A DNA stretch of 64,000 nt. Source: Flavobacterium panici (lineage in GTDB: Bacteria; Bacteroidota; Bacteroidia; Flavobacteriales; Flavobacteriaceae). The stretch covers positions 1 through 64,000 of the forward strand of contig NZ_CAIJDE010000050.1 in the NCBI RefSeq assembly GCF_903819335.1, given 5' to 3'. The translations under genes and the position numbers were made by a program. The notes under the pieces were generated by a model. That model was not told the origin of the DNA. It saw only the letters and a list, made by a program, of their open reading frames with translations, and ran no database searches. Below are positions 6,186 to 14,966 of this stretch, piece by piece (the stretch's first letter is position 1; each line of letters opens with the position of its first letter).

Positions 6186-8555
6186 ATGGATCGTCTTTTA
6201 CCAGCCGAAAGTCCTTTCGAAACGATAATCTCATTTCATAAACTAATTGAATCTTTTGAGCAGATTGCTTTATCTAATGTTGATTACCGATCTAACTACG
6301 CCAAAGCGATTTTAAAAGAAATTGAAGCGTACCCGGAATTCAGAACAGGAATTCGCGATTACAGTACTATTAAGGATAATGAAGCATTAATTAAAAACAT
6401 TGCTGCTGACTTATTCCCTACGGCTTTAACAAACAATGAAATAAAAGCCATAACAATACCTTTTCAAAATATATCATTTAATTATACAGAACGTTTCAAG
6501 AAAATATTGCGTAATGCCGGTGATGAATTTTACATGGAAATTCGTGATTTTGATGATCACCAATTCTATATTAATAATTGCTGTTTGATTTTAAGCGCTT
6601 ATTATCATCAAAATATTGATTTTAATAAACCTTTTTTCTATGATATTCCAGATGAAGAAGGTGTAGAAAAACATTATCGTATTCTCTATAATGCCGATTT
6701 CATGGAAATCACTCCAACAGAAAATGCACCGCAGCTTACACAGGACGATATTGATATTTTGATTGATAACTATAATGATATCGATTTATGGAAATCTAAA
6801 TTCCCGCCAAGAAGCTGGATTTTAAAAGGTTTCGGGATTGTTTCTTTATTTGATGCAACTACAGAAAGTGCAATTTCCAATTTAAAAAGTAATCTTTTAA
6901 AACCGGAAACTTCAAGAGTTGCTTCTACAGATATTATAGAAAACATCTTCAGGTCTATTTTTAAAATTCCGAGTTTAAAAGTTGGTTTTATTATCTATAA
7001 TCCTGAAGAAGAAAAATTTGTACGACCAATAAAGTTTGACAACCAAATGCAGAGTTTTTTACTTTCATCTACACAGGAAGTAGATTGTAAAAATGCTTTT
7101 TTTGGATGTTCATTTGAAAATCTTTTAGATAAAAAGGAACCGTTTGTAATTTCAAATGTGAAAAAGTTTATCGAAGAATCTTCAAACCCAAAACTTGGCG
7201 AGCATTTATTAAGTCAGGGAATTCAAAGCTGTGTTTTTGCACCGGTTATAAAAGACGATCATTTATTAGGCGTTGTTGAATTGGTTTCTGATAATATTCG
7301 TGAGTTAAACAGCGTAAATGCAACAAAACTAGAATTGGTTTTACCGTATTTAACAGATACTATTGATCGTTATAATACAGATATGCAACATCAGGTTGAA
7401 GCTATTATTCAACGTGAATATACAACGATTCACCCAAGCGTTTATTGGAAATTCAGAAAAGAATCTCAAAATTATTTCCAAAATATCAATCATACTAAAG
7501 ATTATATTTTTAAGGAAATTGTATTTAAAAATGTATTCCCGTTATACGGACAAATTGATATTAAAGGTTCTTCTGAACACCGAAATGAAACGGTTAAAAT
7601 TGACTTGAAAAATCAGCTTACGGCTCTTTTGGAAATTTTCGATAATCAAAAACCAAATTCAAACCTGGTACTTTTAGAGCAGAGAAAATTTGAATTGGAA
7701 TCACTTCGAAGTGAATTGGACTTTCCGCTTAAAGCAGATATGGAACAGCATATTCAGCGTTATATTGAAGACGAAATTCATCCAATACTGAGAAACACTA
7801 AAGACAACGCTAAAAATAAACAGTTAGAAGAATTGTACTTTCAAAGTCTGGACGAAAAAACCGGAATGTTTTATCAGGAAAGAAAGAAGTTTGACAATGC
7901 GATGTCGATTATCAATAAAAGACTGGCTTCTGTATTAGATAAAAAACAGGTTGAAGCACAGCAAATTTATCCGCATTATTACGAACGTTTTAAAACGGAT
8001 GGTGTTGAGCATAATTTATATATTGGAGCTTCGATTTCGCCAACAAAACCATTTGATATTATGTACCTGCACAATTTACGTTTGTGGCAGTTACAGACTT
8101 TATGCGAAATGGAATTAGAACATCATCAGCTTAAGGAATCGCTTCCGTATGAATTAGATGTTACTTCACTGATTTTGGTTTTCAGTTCGCCGCTTTCTAT
8201 TCGTTTTAGAATGGATGAAAAACGCTTTGACGTTGACGGAACTTATAATGCCAGATATGAAGTCGTTAAAAAACGTATCGACAAATCGAACATTAAAGGA
8301 ACAAACGAAAGAATTACCGAAAAAGAGAAAATTACAATTGTATATTCTCAAAACAGTGAAGAAGCAGAATATTTAAAATACATTAAATATTTGCAGCACA
8401 AGAAAATTCTGGAACCTTCAATAGAACAATTTGAAGTTGAAGATCTTCAGGGAGTTTCTGGTTTAAAAGCGATTCGTGTAAAAGTGATTAATAACGTAAA
8501 TAATTCAAAAATAAAGAAAATTACCTATCAGGATTTATTAGATGAGCTCAACTAA
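6186..8555 (+). CDS. Large GAF domain-containing protein of unknown function
   Basis: A cytoplasmic protein of 789 residues with no signal peptide or membrane helix. A GAF-like domain is recognisable in the first half (about residues 250-395, with LKVGFIIYNPEEEKFVRPIK and the strand LLGVVELVSD). The remaining N-terminal and C-terminal parts are not recognised; the C-terminal third is helical and charged, with words such as LYIGASISPTKPFDIMYLHN. GAF domains bind small ligands or mediate dimerisation, so sensing is possible, but no output domain can be named. The start at 6186 is preferred over 6150 because a -7 element lies between them. The gene ends inside a terminator stem. Confidence 0.7.
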   Translation: MDRLLPAESPFETIISFHKLIESFEQIALSNVDYRSNYAKAILKEIEAYPEFRTGIRDYSTIKDNEALIKNIAADLFPTALTNNEIKAITIPFQNISFNYTERFKKILRNAGDEFYMEIRDFDDHQFYINNCCLILSAYYHQNIDFNKPFFYDIPDEEGVEKHYRILYNADFMEITPTENAPQLTQDDIDILIDNYNDIDLWKSKFPPRSWILKGFGIVSLFDATTESAISNLKSNLLKPETSRVASTDIIENIFRSIFKIPSLKVGFIIYNPEEEKFVRPIKFDNQMQSFLLSSTQEVDCKNAFFGCSFENLLDKKEPFVISNVKKFIEESSNPKLGEHLLSQGIQSCVFAPVIKDDHLLGVVELVSDNIRELNSVNATKLELVLPYLTDTIDRYNTDMQHQVEAIIQREYTTIHPSVYWKFRKESQNYFQNINHTKDYIFKEIVFKNVFPLYGQIDIKGSSEHRNETVKIDLKNQLTALLEIFDNQKPNSNLVLLEQRKFELESLRSELDFPLKADMEQHIQRYIEDEIHPILRNTKDNAKNKQLEELYFQSLDEKTGMFYQERKKFDNAMSIINKRLASVLDKKQVEAQQIYPHYYERFKTDGVEHNLYIGASISPTKPFDIMYLHNLRLWQLQTLCEMELEHHQLKESLPYELDVTSLILVFSSPLSIRFRMDEKRFDVDGTYNARYEVVKKRIDKSNIKGTNERITEKEKITIVYSQNSEEAEYLKYIKYLQHKKILEPSIEQFEVEDLQGVSGLKAIRVKVINNVNNSKIKKITYQDLLDELN

Positions 8556-8573
8556 AAGTTGAGCTTTTTCTTT
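8545..8573 (+). terminator. Intrinsic terminator overlapping a stop codon
   Basis: Stem AGCTCAAC / GTTGAGCT followed by TTTTT. The stop codon TAA of the GAF gene lies in the loop. Confidence 0.85.
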
Positions 8574-8586
8574 GAATTTATAATTT

Positions 8587-8722
8587 AACACATAGAAACA
8601 TAGACTTTTGAAACTTAAAAAAGGCGTTTCACTTGTCTAAACAAACATAGCTATGTGTTAGAAAACTTGTTTTCTTTTTATATCTTTTTCATTCCCCATA
8701 AAAACCTATGTTTCTATGTGTT
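8587..8722. repeat. Dispersed palindrome (AACACATAGAAACATAG family), copy 1
   Basis: Outer arms AACACATAGAAACATAG and CTATGTTTCTATGTGTT enclose about 100 bases holding the word AAGGCGTTTCACTTG. A related copy with the same outer arms and inner word lies at 49498-49628. Confidence 0.8.
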
Positions 8723-8741
8723 TAAATTTTATAGACAAAGA

Positions 8742-8867
8742 ACGCGGATGAAACGGATTCGCTTCGCGAAGACGCAGATTATACGGATAAATATTTAACG
8801 CGGATAATAACAGAAAAAAATCTGTTTTTATCCGCGTTTTCGCGAAGCGAATCCGTATCATCCGCGT
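8742..8867. repeat. Long palindrome (ACGCGGATGAAACGGATTCG family)
   Basis: Arms of 29 bases with one mismatch; inside the arms TTCGCTTCGCGAA is itself palindromic. The right half (about 8819-8867) resembles 45541-45591. Together with the previous repeat it fills most of the gap 8556-8889; I see no gene there. Confidence 0.85.
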
Positions 8868-8889
8868 CTAATTTTATGTATTATAAAAT

Positions 8890-10068
8890 TTAAATAGATT
8901 TAAAAGCAATTACAAACGCAATTACAGTAACAATAATTCCAAACATAAATAGGTTGTAAGCAATACGAAGTAAGTTATATTTTCGCTGTAAAACCAATCC
9001 CAGATAATACAAATCTTTAATCATGTTCGAATAAAGATAATCACGGTCTTTCATCATTTCGTTCATTGCCCAGTCGTATTCTTCTAAAGGCATTTTGTAG
9101 AAATTTCCAAAAAACAATAAATTAATCTTTTTATTCTCGATATCTTCTCTTGTAAAAACTCCCGAAGTTACTTTTGGCCTTGTAGAAAGAATCGCAAAAA
9201 TAATAGTGATTACGCTCGACATCAGCATAATAAATGTTGGGATAACTAAATGTGCATTTTTCGGACTGTCTAATTTTGGAATAATAGACGAAAGTGCAAT
9301 CGAAATAATAATTGCATTTACAGATAATAAAATATTGGCCTTACTATCCGCAATTCCGCTTAAACGGGTATGATTTCCAAGCGTAACGCGAAATAAGGTA
9401 TCAACACCGCGATCTGGTTTTTCTACTTTTTCGCTTTTTTTGGTTTCTTTTTCAAGTTCTTCCGCCGCTTTCAATTCCTGCTTATTTATTTTTTTCTGAA
9501 TCAAAATAAGGTTCTTTTCTTTTAAAGGCTGCCATTTTTTTAAAGCATAATCCGTGTAGAATCTATGTTTATTCAGTAAAAAATTCAGGTTTTCCTTTGT
9601 CCATTCAGCATTTGAAAAATTTACAATTCCTGTGTTTTTCAATTCTAAACGTAGTAATTCGCAGGTTGTAACATATTCTGTTCCCATTAAATGGGCATAA
9701 TCAGCATCTTTAATTATTTTTTCCAAATGCGTTTTTGGATAGTAATCTTTGGCTGTAGCCAAAATCAAACTGGAAACCAATTCAATAAACTTTTCAGATT
9801 TTCCTTTTTCTTTTAAAAAATCAACAGCAATCTTTACACTCTTAGCTTCATGATCTTCATAACCTTGAATATATCCTGTATCATGAAACCATGCTGCAAC
9901 TAAAAGTGCCTCTTTGTCATCACTTTCTACATCTTCCTTTTTGCAAAGCTCTTTTACGGCTGAAACTACTGTGAAAGTATGGTTAAAATTATGGTAAGAA
10001 TATAAATTAGAAAGTTTATCTTTGAGTAAATTACCGACGAAATCCTCGGATTGTTCTATTAGGTTCAT
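8890..10068 (-). CDS. HD-domain hydrolase fused to Pycsar-type transmembrane effector domain
   Basis: A 392-residue two-part protein. Residues about 20-125 carry an HD phosphohydrolase core: HNFNH (26-30), FHDTG with the HD pair at 62-63, a histidine in YEDHEAKS (73), and aspartates in KDADYAH (121-123). A charged linker follows (about 185-220). The C-terminal 170 residues match the membrane part of Pycsar effectors, with ADSKANILLSVNAI at 240-253, and three membrane helices (about 245-265, 275-295, 366-388). In Pycsar defence a pyrimidine cyclase makes cCMP or cUMP that makes the membrane protein kill the infected cell. No cyclase is adjacent, so the HD part may instead make, remove or sense the signal; that is inference. 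It is divergent from the next gene with only 27 bases between starts. Confidence 0.85.
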   Translation of the reverse strand: MNLIEQSEDFVGNLLKDKLSNLYSYHNFNHTFTVVSAVKELCKKEDVESDDKEALLVAAWFHDTGYIQGYEDHEAKSVKIAVDFLKEKGKSEKFIELVSSLILATAKDYYPKTHLEKIIKDADYAHLMGTEYVTTCELLRLELKNTGIVNFSNAEWTKENLNFLLNKHRFYTDYALKKWQPLKEKNLILIQKKINKQELKAAEELEKETKKSEKVEKPDRGVDTLFRVTLGNHTRLSGIADSKANILLSVNAIIISIALSSIIPKLDSPKNAHLVIPTFIMLMSSVITIIFAILSTRPKVTSGVFTREDIENKKINLLFFGNFYKMPLEEYDWAMNEMMKDRDYLYSNMIKDLYYLGLVLQRKYNLLRIAYNLFMFGIIVTVIAFVIAFKSI

Positions 10069-10095
10069 AAAAGAATATTTTTATACCACTAAATT

Positions 10096-13000
10096 ATGAA
10101 ATTGTTTTTGGATAATCATTTTATTGCTAAGGTTAAAAAATTTTCATTAGCAATTATAACTTTAACATTTATTTATTCTTGTGCCACACATAAGGCGCAG
10201 TACGGAAAAGATGTTAGTGCTAACGAAACAGAAAACGCAACAGATACTATAAAAATTGCCCACACTTTTTATCTTGTTGGAGATGCCGGAAATGCTGATC
10301 AAGAGCAGGCACAGCAAACACTTGAGCTTTTACACCAAAAGCTAAAAAAAGCGAGTAAAAAATCGACTTTACTTTTTTTAGGAGACAACATTTATCCTAA
10401 AGGTTTTCCTACTGACAATACTGATAACAAAGCTTTGGCAGAAACAAAATTGACGAACCAGTTAAAATTAGCTAAGGGATTTAAAGGAAAAACAATTTTT
10501 ATTCCCGGAAACCATGATTGGTACAGCGGTATAAAAGGTTTAGAATTGCAGGCCGATTTTGTGACAAAAAATTTAAATGATAAAAAAGCATTTCTGCCAA
10601 GAAAATCATGCCCTATTGAAGATGTAAAAATTGACAGCATTACAACTTTAGTAACTATTGACAGCGAATGGTTTCTGGAAGATTGGGATAATCACCCCAC
10701 AATAAACGATAATTGTGACATAAAAACGAGAGAAGACTTTTTTAAGGAACTGGAAAGTATCTTAAACAAAAATCAGGAAAAAACAGTTGTTTTAGCCATT
10801 CACCATCCTTTATTAAGTAACGGAAGTCACGGCGGTCAATATTCTTGGGAAAAACAATTATTTCCGTTAGAGAAAAAAATCCCGCTTCCGGTAATTGGAT
10901 CTTTTATTAATTTATTGAGAAAAACATCTGGAGTAAGTCCGCAGGATCTTCAAAATAAACAATATACCATTTATGCCAAACGAATAAAAACGCTTTTGCA
11001 AAAGCAGCGAAATGTAATTGTAGTTTCTGGTCACGATCATAATCTGCAATATATCAGCAAAGAAAATATTCAACAGATTATCAGCGGTGCAGGATCAAAA
11101 TCGGAAGCTGCAAGAGCCATAAATCCATTTGATTTTTCGTATGGCGGAAATGGTTACGCTGCTTTAACATTATATAAAAGCGGTGACGCCAAAGTTTCTT
11201 TTTACGGAAATGAAAACAATAAAGAAAAACTGCTTTTTGAAAAAGAAATTATAAAAGCAAAAGAAATTAACTGGGCATCAGATATCTCTAATAATTTTCC
11301 TCCAAGAATTACAACTTCTATCTATTCAGCAAAAATGACTGATAAAAGTATGTTTCACAGATTTTTATTCGGTCAGCATTACAGAAAATATTACAGCATG
11401 CCTATTGATATAAAAGTAGCCACTTTAGATACTTTAAAAGGCGGCTTAAAACCTATTCGCGAAGGTGGCGGGCATCAATCTGTTTCTTTAAGAATGTCTG
11501 ATTCAAAAAACCGTGAATATGTAATGCGCGGCATGAAAAAAAGTGCTTCGGTATTTTTACAATCTGTAGCTTTTAAAGATCAATATATTGTAAATGATTT
11601 TGAAGATACTTATACAGAAAGTTTCTTATTTGATTTTTATACGACCTCACATCCATATGCTCCATTTGTAACTGGCAGTATGTCAGACAAAATTGGTCTT
11701 TTGCATACCAATCCGGTTTTATATTATATTCCCAAACAAAAAGGTTTAGGCGAATTTAACGCTGGTTATGGAGATCAATTGTATATGATTGAGGAAAGAC
11801 CTGCTGATAATCATTTAGACGCTAAAAACTTTGGAAATCCGAGTAATATTATCAGTACAGATGATATGATGATGAATCTTCATAAAGATGAAAAATATTC
11901 GGTTGACGAAAAAGAATATATTAAAGCCCGTTTGTTTGATATGCTTATTGGCGATTGGGATCGTCACGCTGATCAATGGCGCTGGGCAGAGTTTAAAAAA
12001 AACGGTAAAGTTATTTACAGACCAATTCCCAGAGACAGGGATCAGGCTTTTGCAAAATATGACGGTGCGCTGCTTTCTATTTTAATGAATATTCCGGCAT
12101 TACGCCATATGCGTACTTTTAAAGACAAAATTGGAAATGTAAAATGGCTGAGCAGGGAACCTTATCCTATGGATTTGGCTTTTTTAAAAACCGCAGAAGA
12201 AAAAGACTGGATTGAACAGGCTAAATTTATTCAGGATAATTTATCTGACAGCGATATAGAAAATGCTTTTAAAGCTATGCCAAAAGAGGTTCAGGATGGA
12301 ACGGTTGATGAAATCATTCGAAAATTGAAAAACAGAAAAAGAGAGCTTCAGGAATATGCCGTAAAATATTCTGATGTTTTAAGTAAAACGGTTATGATTG
12401 CGGGAACAGATAAAAAAGACAAGTTTGTTTTGAATCATAATGCCCGAAAAAGCATTGAAATTCAGGTTTTCAGAGTGAAAAAAGAAGGCGATGAATTAGT
12501 TTACAGCAAAACAGTACATGACGCTAAAACTAAAAATTTATGGATTTATGGTTTAGATGATAATGATGTTTTTGAAGTAAAAGGCGATCAAAAATCGAGA
12601 ATTAAAGTCCGTTTAATTGGCGGTCAAAACAATGATACTTACAATATTGAAAACGGAAGAAAGGTTATTGTTTACGATTTCAAATCAAAAGAAAACACGT
12701 ATAACCTTGATTCTAAAACCCAAATGCAGTTAACAGACGATTACGATGTTAACTTGTACAATTTTCAAAAACCTAAATACAATGTTGTTTCCGGTTTACC
12801 AAATATTGGTTTTAATCCTGATGATGGTGTAAAATTAGGTATTAACTTAAATTATACAGTAAATAACTTTAAGCAAAATCCGTACACGCAGAGACATGTT
12901 TTAAATGCCTTTTATTATTTCGCAACCGGAGGTTTAGAGTTTAATTATGTGGCACATTTCCCCGGATTATTAGGTAAATGGGTTATTGATGTTGAATCTC

Positions 13001-13824
13001 TTTATACGACACCAAATTTTGCGATGAATTATTTTGGTTACGGAAATGAATCTCAATATGATGATAATCTTAGTATGGATTATAATCGTGTTCGTATTCG
13101 TAAATTTAATGCCTCAACTGCCATTCGCCACGTAGGAAGATATGGAAGTGAGTTCAGCATTCAGCCTATTTTCCAGAGAATGACGGTTGAAGAAACAGAA
13201 AACAGATTTATCGATATTCCGAATATTGTAAACCCTGATGTATTTAACAGTCAAAATTACGGAAGTTTAAAAGTGAAATATCTTTTCAAAAATTCTGATT
13301 TTGCTGCTAAACCAACTCTGGGAATGGCTTTCATGATTGCTGCAACCTGGACAACAGATTTAGATGACACGAAGAAAAATTTCCCAACGCTGGAAAGTTT
13401 TTTAGGATTTACACATAAATTGGATCATAACGGAAAATTGGTTTTAGCAACTTATGTAAAAGGAAAAGCCATTTTTAACAATAACTACGAATTTTATCAG
13501 GGAGCTGCTTTGGGCGGTGATACTGATTTAAGAGGTTTTAGAAATGAGCGCTTTTTAGGAAGTTCTTATTTCTCTCAAAGTTCTGATTTGCGTTTGAGTC
13601 TGGGTAAAATCCGTAAAACGATTGCTCCGTTTACGTACGGAATTTTAGGTGGTTTTGACTACGGAAGAGTTTGGCTTGATGGTGAAGATTCCAAAAAATG
13701 GCATCAGGATTACGGCGGCGGACTTTGGCTGAATGCGATTAATGTTTTAACGGCCAGAATCTCTTATTTTAAATCTCCTGATGAAGTTGGAAGGGTTATT
13801 TTTGGAGCAGCGTACAGTTTCTAG
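10096..13824 (+). CDS. Outer-membrane fusion: calcineurin-like phosphoesterase, kinase-like region, BamA-like barrel
   Basis: A 1242-residue protein with a lipoprotein-like signal (hydrophobic stretch 16-28, cysteine 29). Residues 57-320 form a metallophosphoesterase: GDAG (62), GDN (96), GNHDW (138), HH (236), GHDH (312), all metal-binding positions present. Residues about 440-665 have features of a kinase-like fold: REGGGHQS (455), YVMRG (475), GDWDRHADQ (619) and RPIPRDRDQAF (642), resembling the catalytic and metal-binding loops of the PI4K/Fam20/CotH-like group. From about 925 to the end is a beta-barrel with GGDTDLRGFRNERF near 1140-1153, the conserved RGF/RGY loop of BamA/ShlB surface antigens. 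It should sit in the outer membrane. Substrates are unknown. The kinase-like call is mine from motifs only. Confidence 0.8.
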   Translation: MKLFLDNHFIAKVKKFSLAIITLTFIYSCATHKAQYGKDVSANETENATDTIKIAHTFYLVGDAGNADQEQAQQTLELLHQKLKKASKKSTLLFLGDNIYPKGFPTDNTDNKALAETKLTNQLKLAKGFKGKTIFIPGNHDWYSGIKGLELQADFVTKNLNDKKAFLPRKSCPIEDVKIDSITTLVTIDSEWFLEDWDNHPTINDNCDIKTREDFFKELESILNKNQEKTVVLAIHHPLLSNGSHGGQYSWEKQLFPLEKKIPLPVIGSFINLLRKTSGVSPQDLQNKQYTIYAKRIKTLLQKQRNVIVVSGHDHNLQYISKENIQQIISGAGSKSEAARAINPFDFSYGGNGYAALTLYKSGDAKVSFYGNENNKEKLLFEKEIIKAKEINWASDISNNFPPRITTSIYSAKMTDKSMFHRFLFGQHYRKYYSMPIDIKVATLDTLKGGLKPIREGGGHQSVSLRMSDSKNREYVMRGMKKSASVFLQSVAFKDQYIVNDFEDTYTESFLFDFYTTSHPYAPFVTGSMSDKIGLLHTNPVLYYIPKQKGLGEFNAGYGDQLYMIEERPADNHLDAKNFGNPSNIISTDDMMMNLHKDEKYSVDEKEYIKARLFDMLIGDWDRHADQWRWAEFKKNGKVIYRPIPRDRDQAFAKYDGALLSILMNIPALRHMRTFKDKIGNVKWLSREPYPMDLAFLKTAEEKDWIEQAKFIQDNLSDSDIENAFKAMPKEVQDGTVDEIIRKLKNRKRELQEYAVKYSDVLSKTVMIAGTDKKDKFVLNHNARKSIEIQVFRVKKEGDELVYSKTVHDAKTKNLWIYGLDDNDVFEVKGDQKSRIKVRLIGGQNNDTYNIENGRKVIVYDFKSKENTYNLDSKTQMQLTDDYDVNLYNFQKPKYNVVSGLPNIGFNPDDGVKLGINLNYTVNNFKQNPYTQRHVLNAFYYFATGGLEFNYVAHFPGLLGKWVIDVESLYTTPNFAMNYFGYGNESQYDDNLSMDYNRVRIRKFNASTAIRHVGRYGSEFSIQPIFQRMTVEETENRFIDIPNIVNPDVFNSQNYGSLKVKYLFKNSDFAAKPTLGMAFMIAATWTTDLDDTKKNFPTLESFLGFTHKLDHNGKLVLATYVKGKAIFNNNYEFYQGAALGGDTDLRGFRNERFLGSSYFSQSSDLRLSLGKIRKTIAPFTYGILGGFDYGRVWLDGEDSKKWHQDYGGGLWLNAINVLTARISYFKSPDEVGRVIFGAAYSF

Positions 13825-13859
13825 GTTCAGAGGGACAAAGTAACAAAGGTTCAAAGGTT

Positions 13860-13934
13860 TTTGCCACGAATTACACTAATTCTCACTAATTTTTATTTAA
13901 ATATAATTCGTGGAAATTTGTGTAATTCGTGGCA
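13860..13934. repeat. Palindrome (GCCACGAATT family)
   Basis: TTGCCACGAATTACACTAAT at the left pairs with the GTGTAATTCGTGGC at the right. The family also forms the inner arms of the element at 32714-32875. It lies between convergent genes and may stop transcription from both sides. Confidence 0.8.
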
Positions 13935-13961
13935 AACTTTTTTTCTTAGAACCTTAGCAAC

Positions 13962-14819
13962 TTAAAGTTTAAACTCATAAACGTTTCCTCCTATTTTATT
14001 TGTTTTTTCGTCGGCTACGAGTAAGGTGTTGTTGTCTTTAAAAACGATGGCTTCTTTTTGAGAGAAGTGGTTTATGCTTATTTCGGTTTGGGTTCCTTTG
14101 TGGAATAAATCCCCTTTGAAGCCTTTAAATAAAACTATTTTATCGTGGCTTAATAAAACTACTTTCTTACCGTCGGGACTTATCGTGGCGCTTGTTAAAA
14201 CACAATGATTATAATTACTGCAGGTTTTAAACTCTCCTATTTTAACTGCTTTTTGAGTTCCTTTTGCATTTTTGATTTTGTAGATAAAAGCAGTTCCGTC
14301 AAAACCTTTGCTTCGGTTTTTGGTGAAAAGATAAAAATAACCGTTGTGCTCAAAGAAACCTTCAACATCATAAAACATTTCTTTTTTCTTTGGAGGAAAT
14401 TCAGTTTGTTCGGGATACGAAAATGAGATTTTATATTCGGCGGAAGCCACCTCTTTATTCAATTGATTTTTGGCCACTTTATAAATACACAAATCCCTGC
14501 GTTCGTTATCGTTGTTTCCGAAATCGCCAATGTAAATATTTCCCGTTTTATCTTTGGTAATATCTTCCCAATCCACATTTTCGGCATTTGAGATCGTAAT
14601 TGTCTTTTCTAATTTCCCTTTCGAATTAATGGCATAAATGGCATTTTTATTTCCGCTGTCTTCCAAAGTATAAATCACATTTGTTTCCGGGAAATAGGTA
14701 ATTCCAGAAACTTCTTTTAATTTCTTCGGAAGTGAATAAAGCGTTTTCAAATCATCACCAGATTGTTGCTGACAAGCTAATAAAACAATAGAAACGGCTA
14801 TTAAAAAAGATTTTTTCAT
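13962..14819 (-). CDS. Lipoprotein with probable beta-propeller, function unknown
   Basis: A 285-residue protein with a lipoprotein signal (MKKSFLIAVSIVLLAC, cysteine 16). The rest is beta-rich with repeated strands such as VIYTLEDSG, NIYIGDFGNN, YFYLFTKNR and TLLVADEK, suggestive of a propeller-like fold. The first blade contains LKEVSGITYFPETN and NVDWEDITKD, words typical of Bacteroidota surface propellers of the SdiA-regulated or NHL-like kind. It probably sits on the periplasmic or outer face of the outer membrane. No catalytic site is recognised. It converges with the phosphoesterase fusion gene across a palindrome. Confidence 0.7.
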   Translation of the reverse strand: MKKSFLIAVSIVLLACQQQSGDDLKTLYSLPKKLKEVSGITYFPETNVIYTLEDSGNKNAIYAINSKGKLEKTITISNAENVDWEDITKDKTGNIYIGDFGNNDNERRDLCIYKVAKNQLNKEVASAEYKISFSYPEQTEFPPKKKEMFYDVEGFFEHNGYFYLFTKNRSKGFDGTAFIYKIKNAKGTQKAVKIGEFKTCSNYNHCVLTSATISPDGKKVVLLSHDKIVLFKGFKGDLFHKGTQTEISINHFSQKEAIVFKDNNTLLVADEKTNKIGGNVYEFKL

Positions 14820-14836
14820 AAGATTTGTTTTTTTTG

Positions 14837-14959
14837 AACCATATAAGTTATATAAGAAAATTTAAGTTTTGCTTTGTGGATATAACTTGCATTGATTTTT
14901 TAAAATCATATAAAGGAATTCACGTTTTGCTTTAATGAATTTATATAACTTATATGGTT
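14837..14959. repeat. Palindrome (AACCATATAAGTTATATAA family)
   Basis: Perfect 19-base arms (14837-14855 and 14941-14959) enclose an 85-base loop with the word GTTTTGCTTT twice. A partial related word occurs at about 52923. It lies between two genes on the minus strand. Confidence 0.85.
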
Positions 14960-14966
14960 TAATCCT

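Noticed and set aside
8890..10068. A complete Pycsar defence system
   Set aside because: The effector-like part is present but no cyclase gene is seen next to it, and neighbours are not defence genes.
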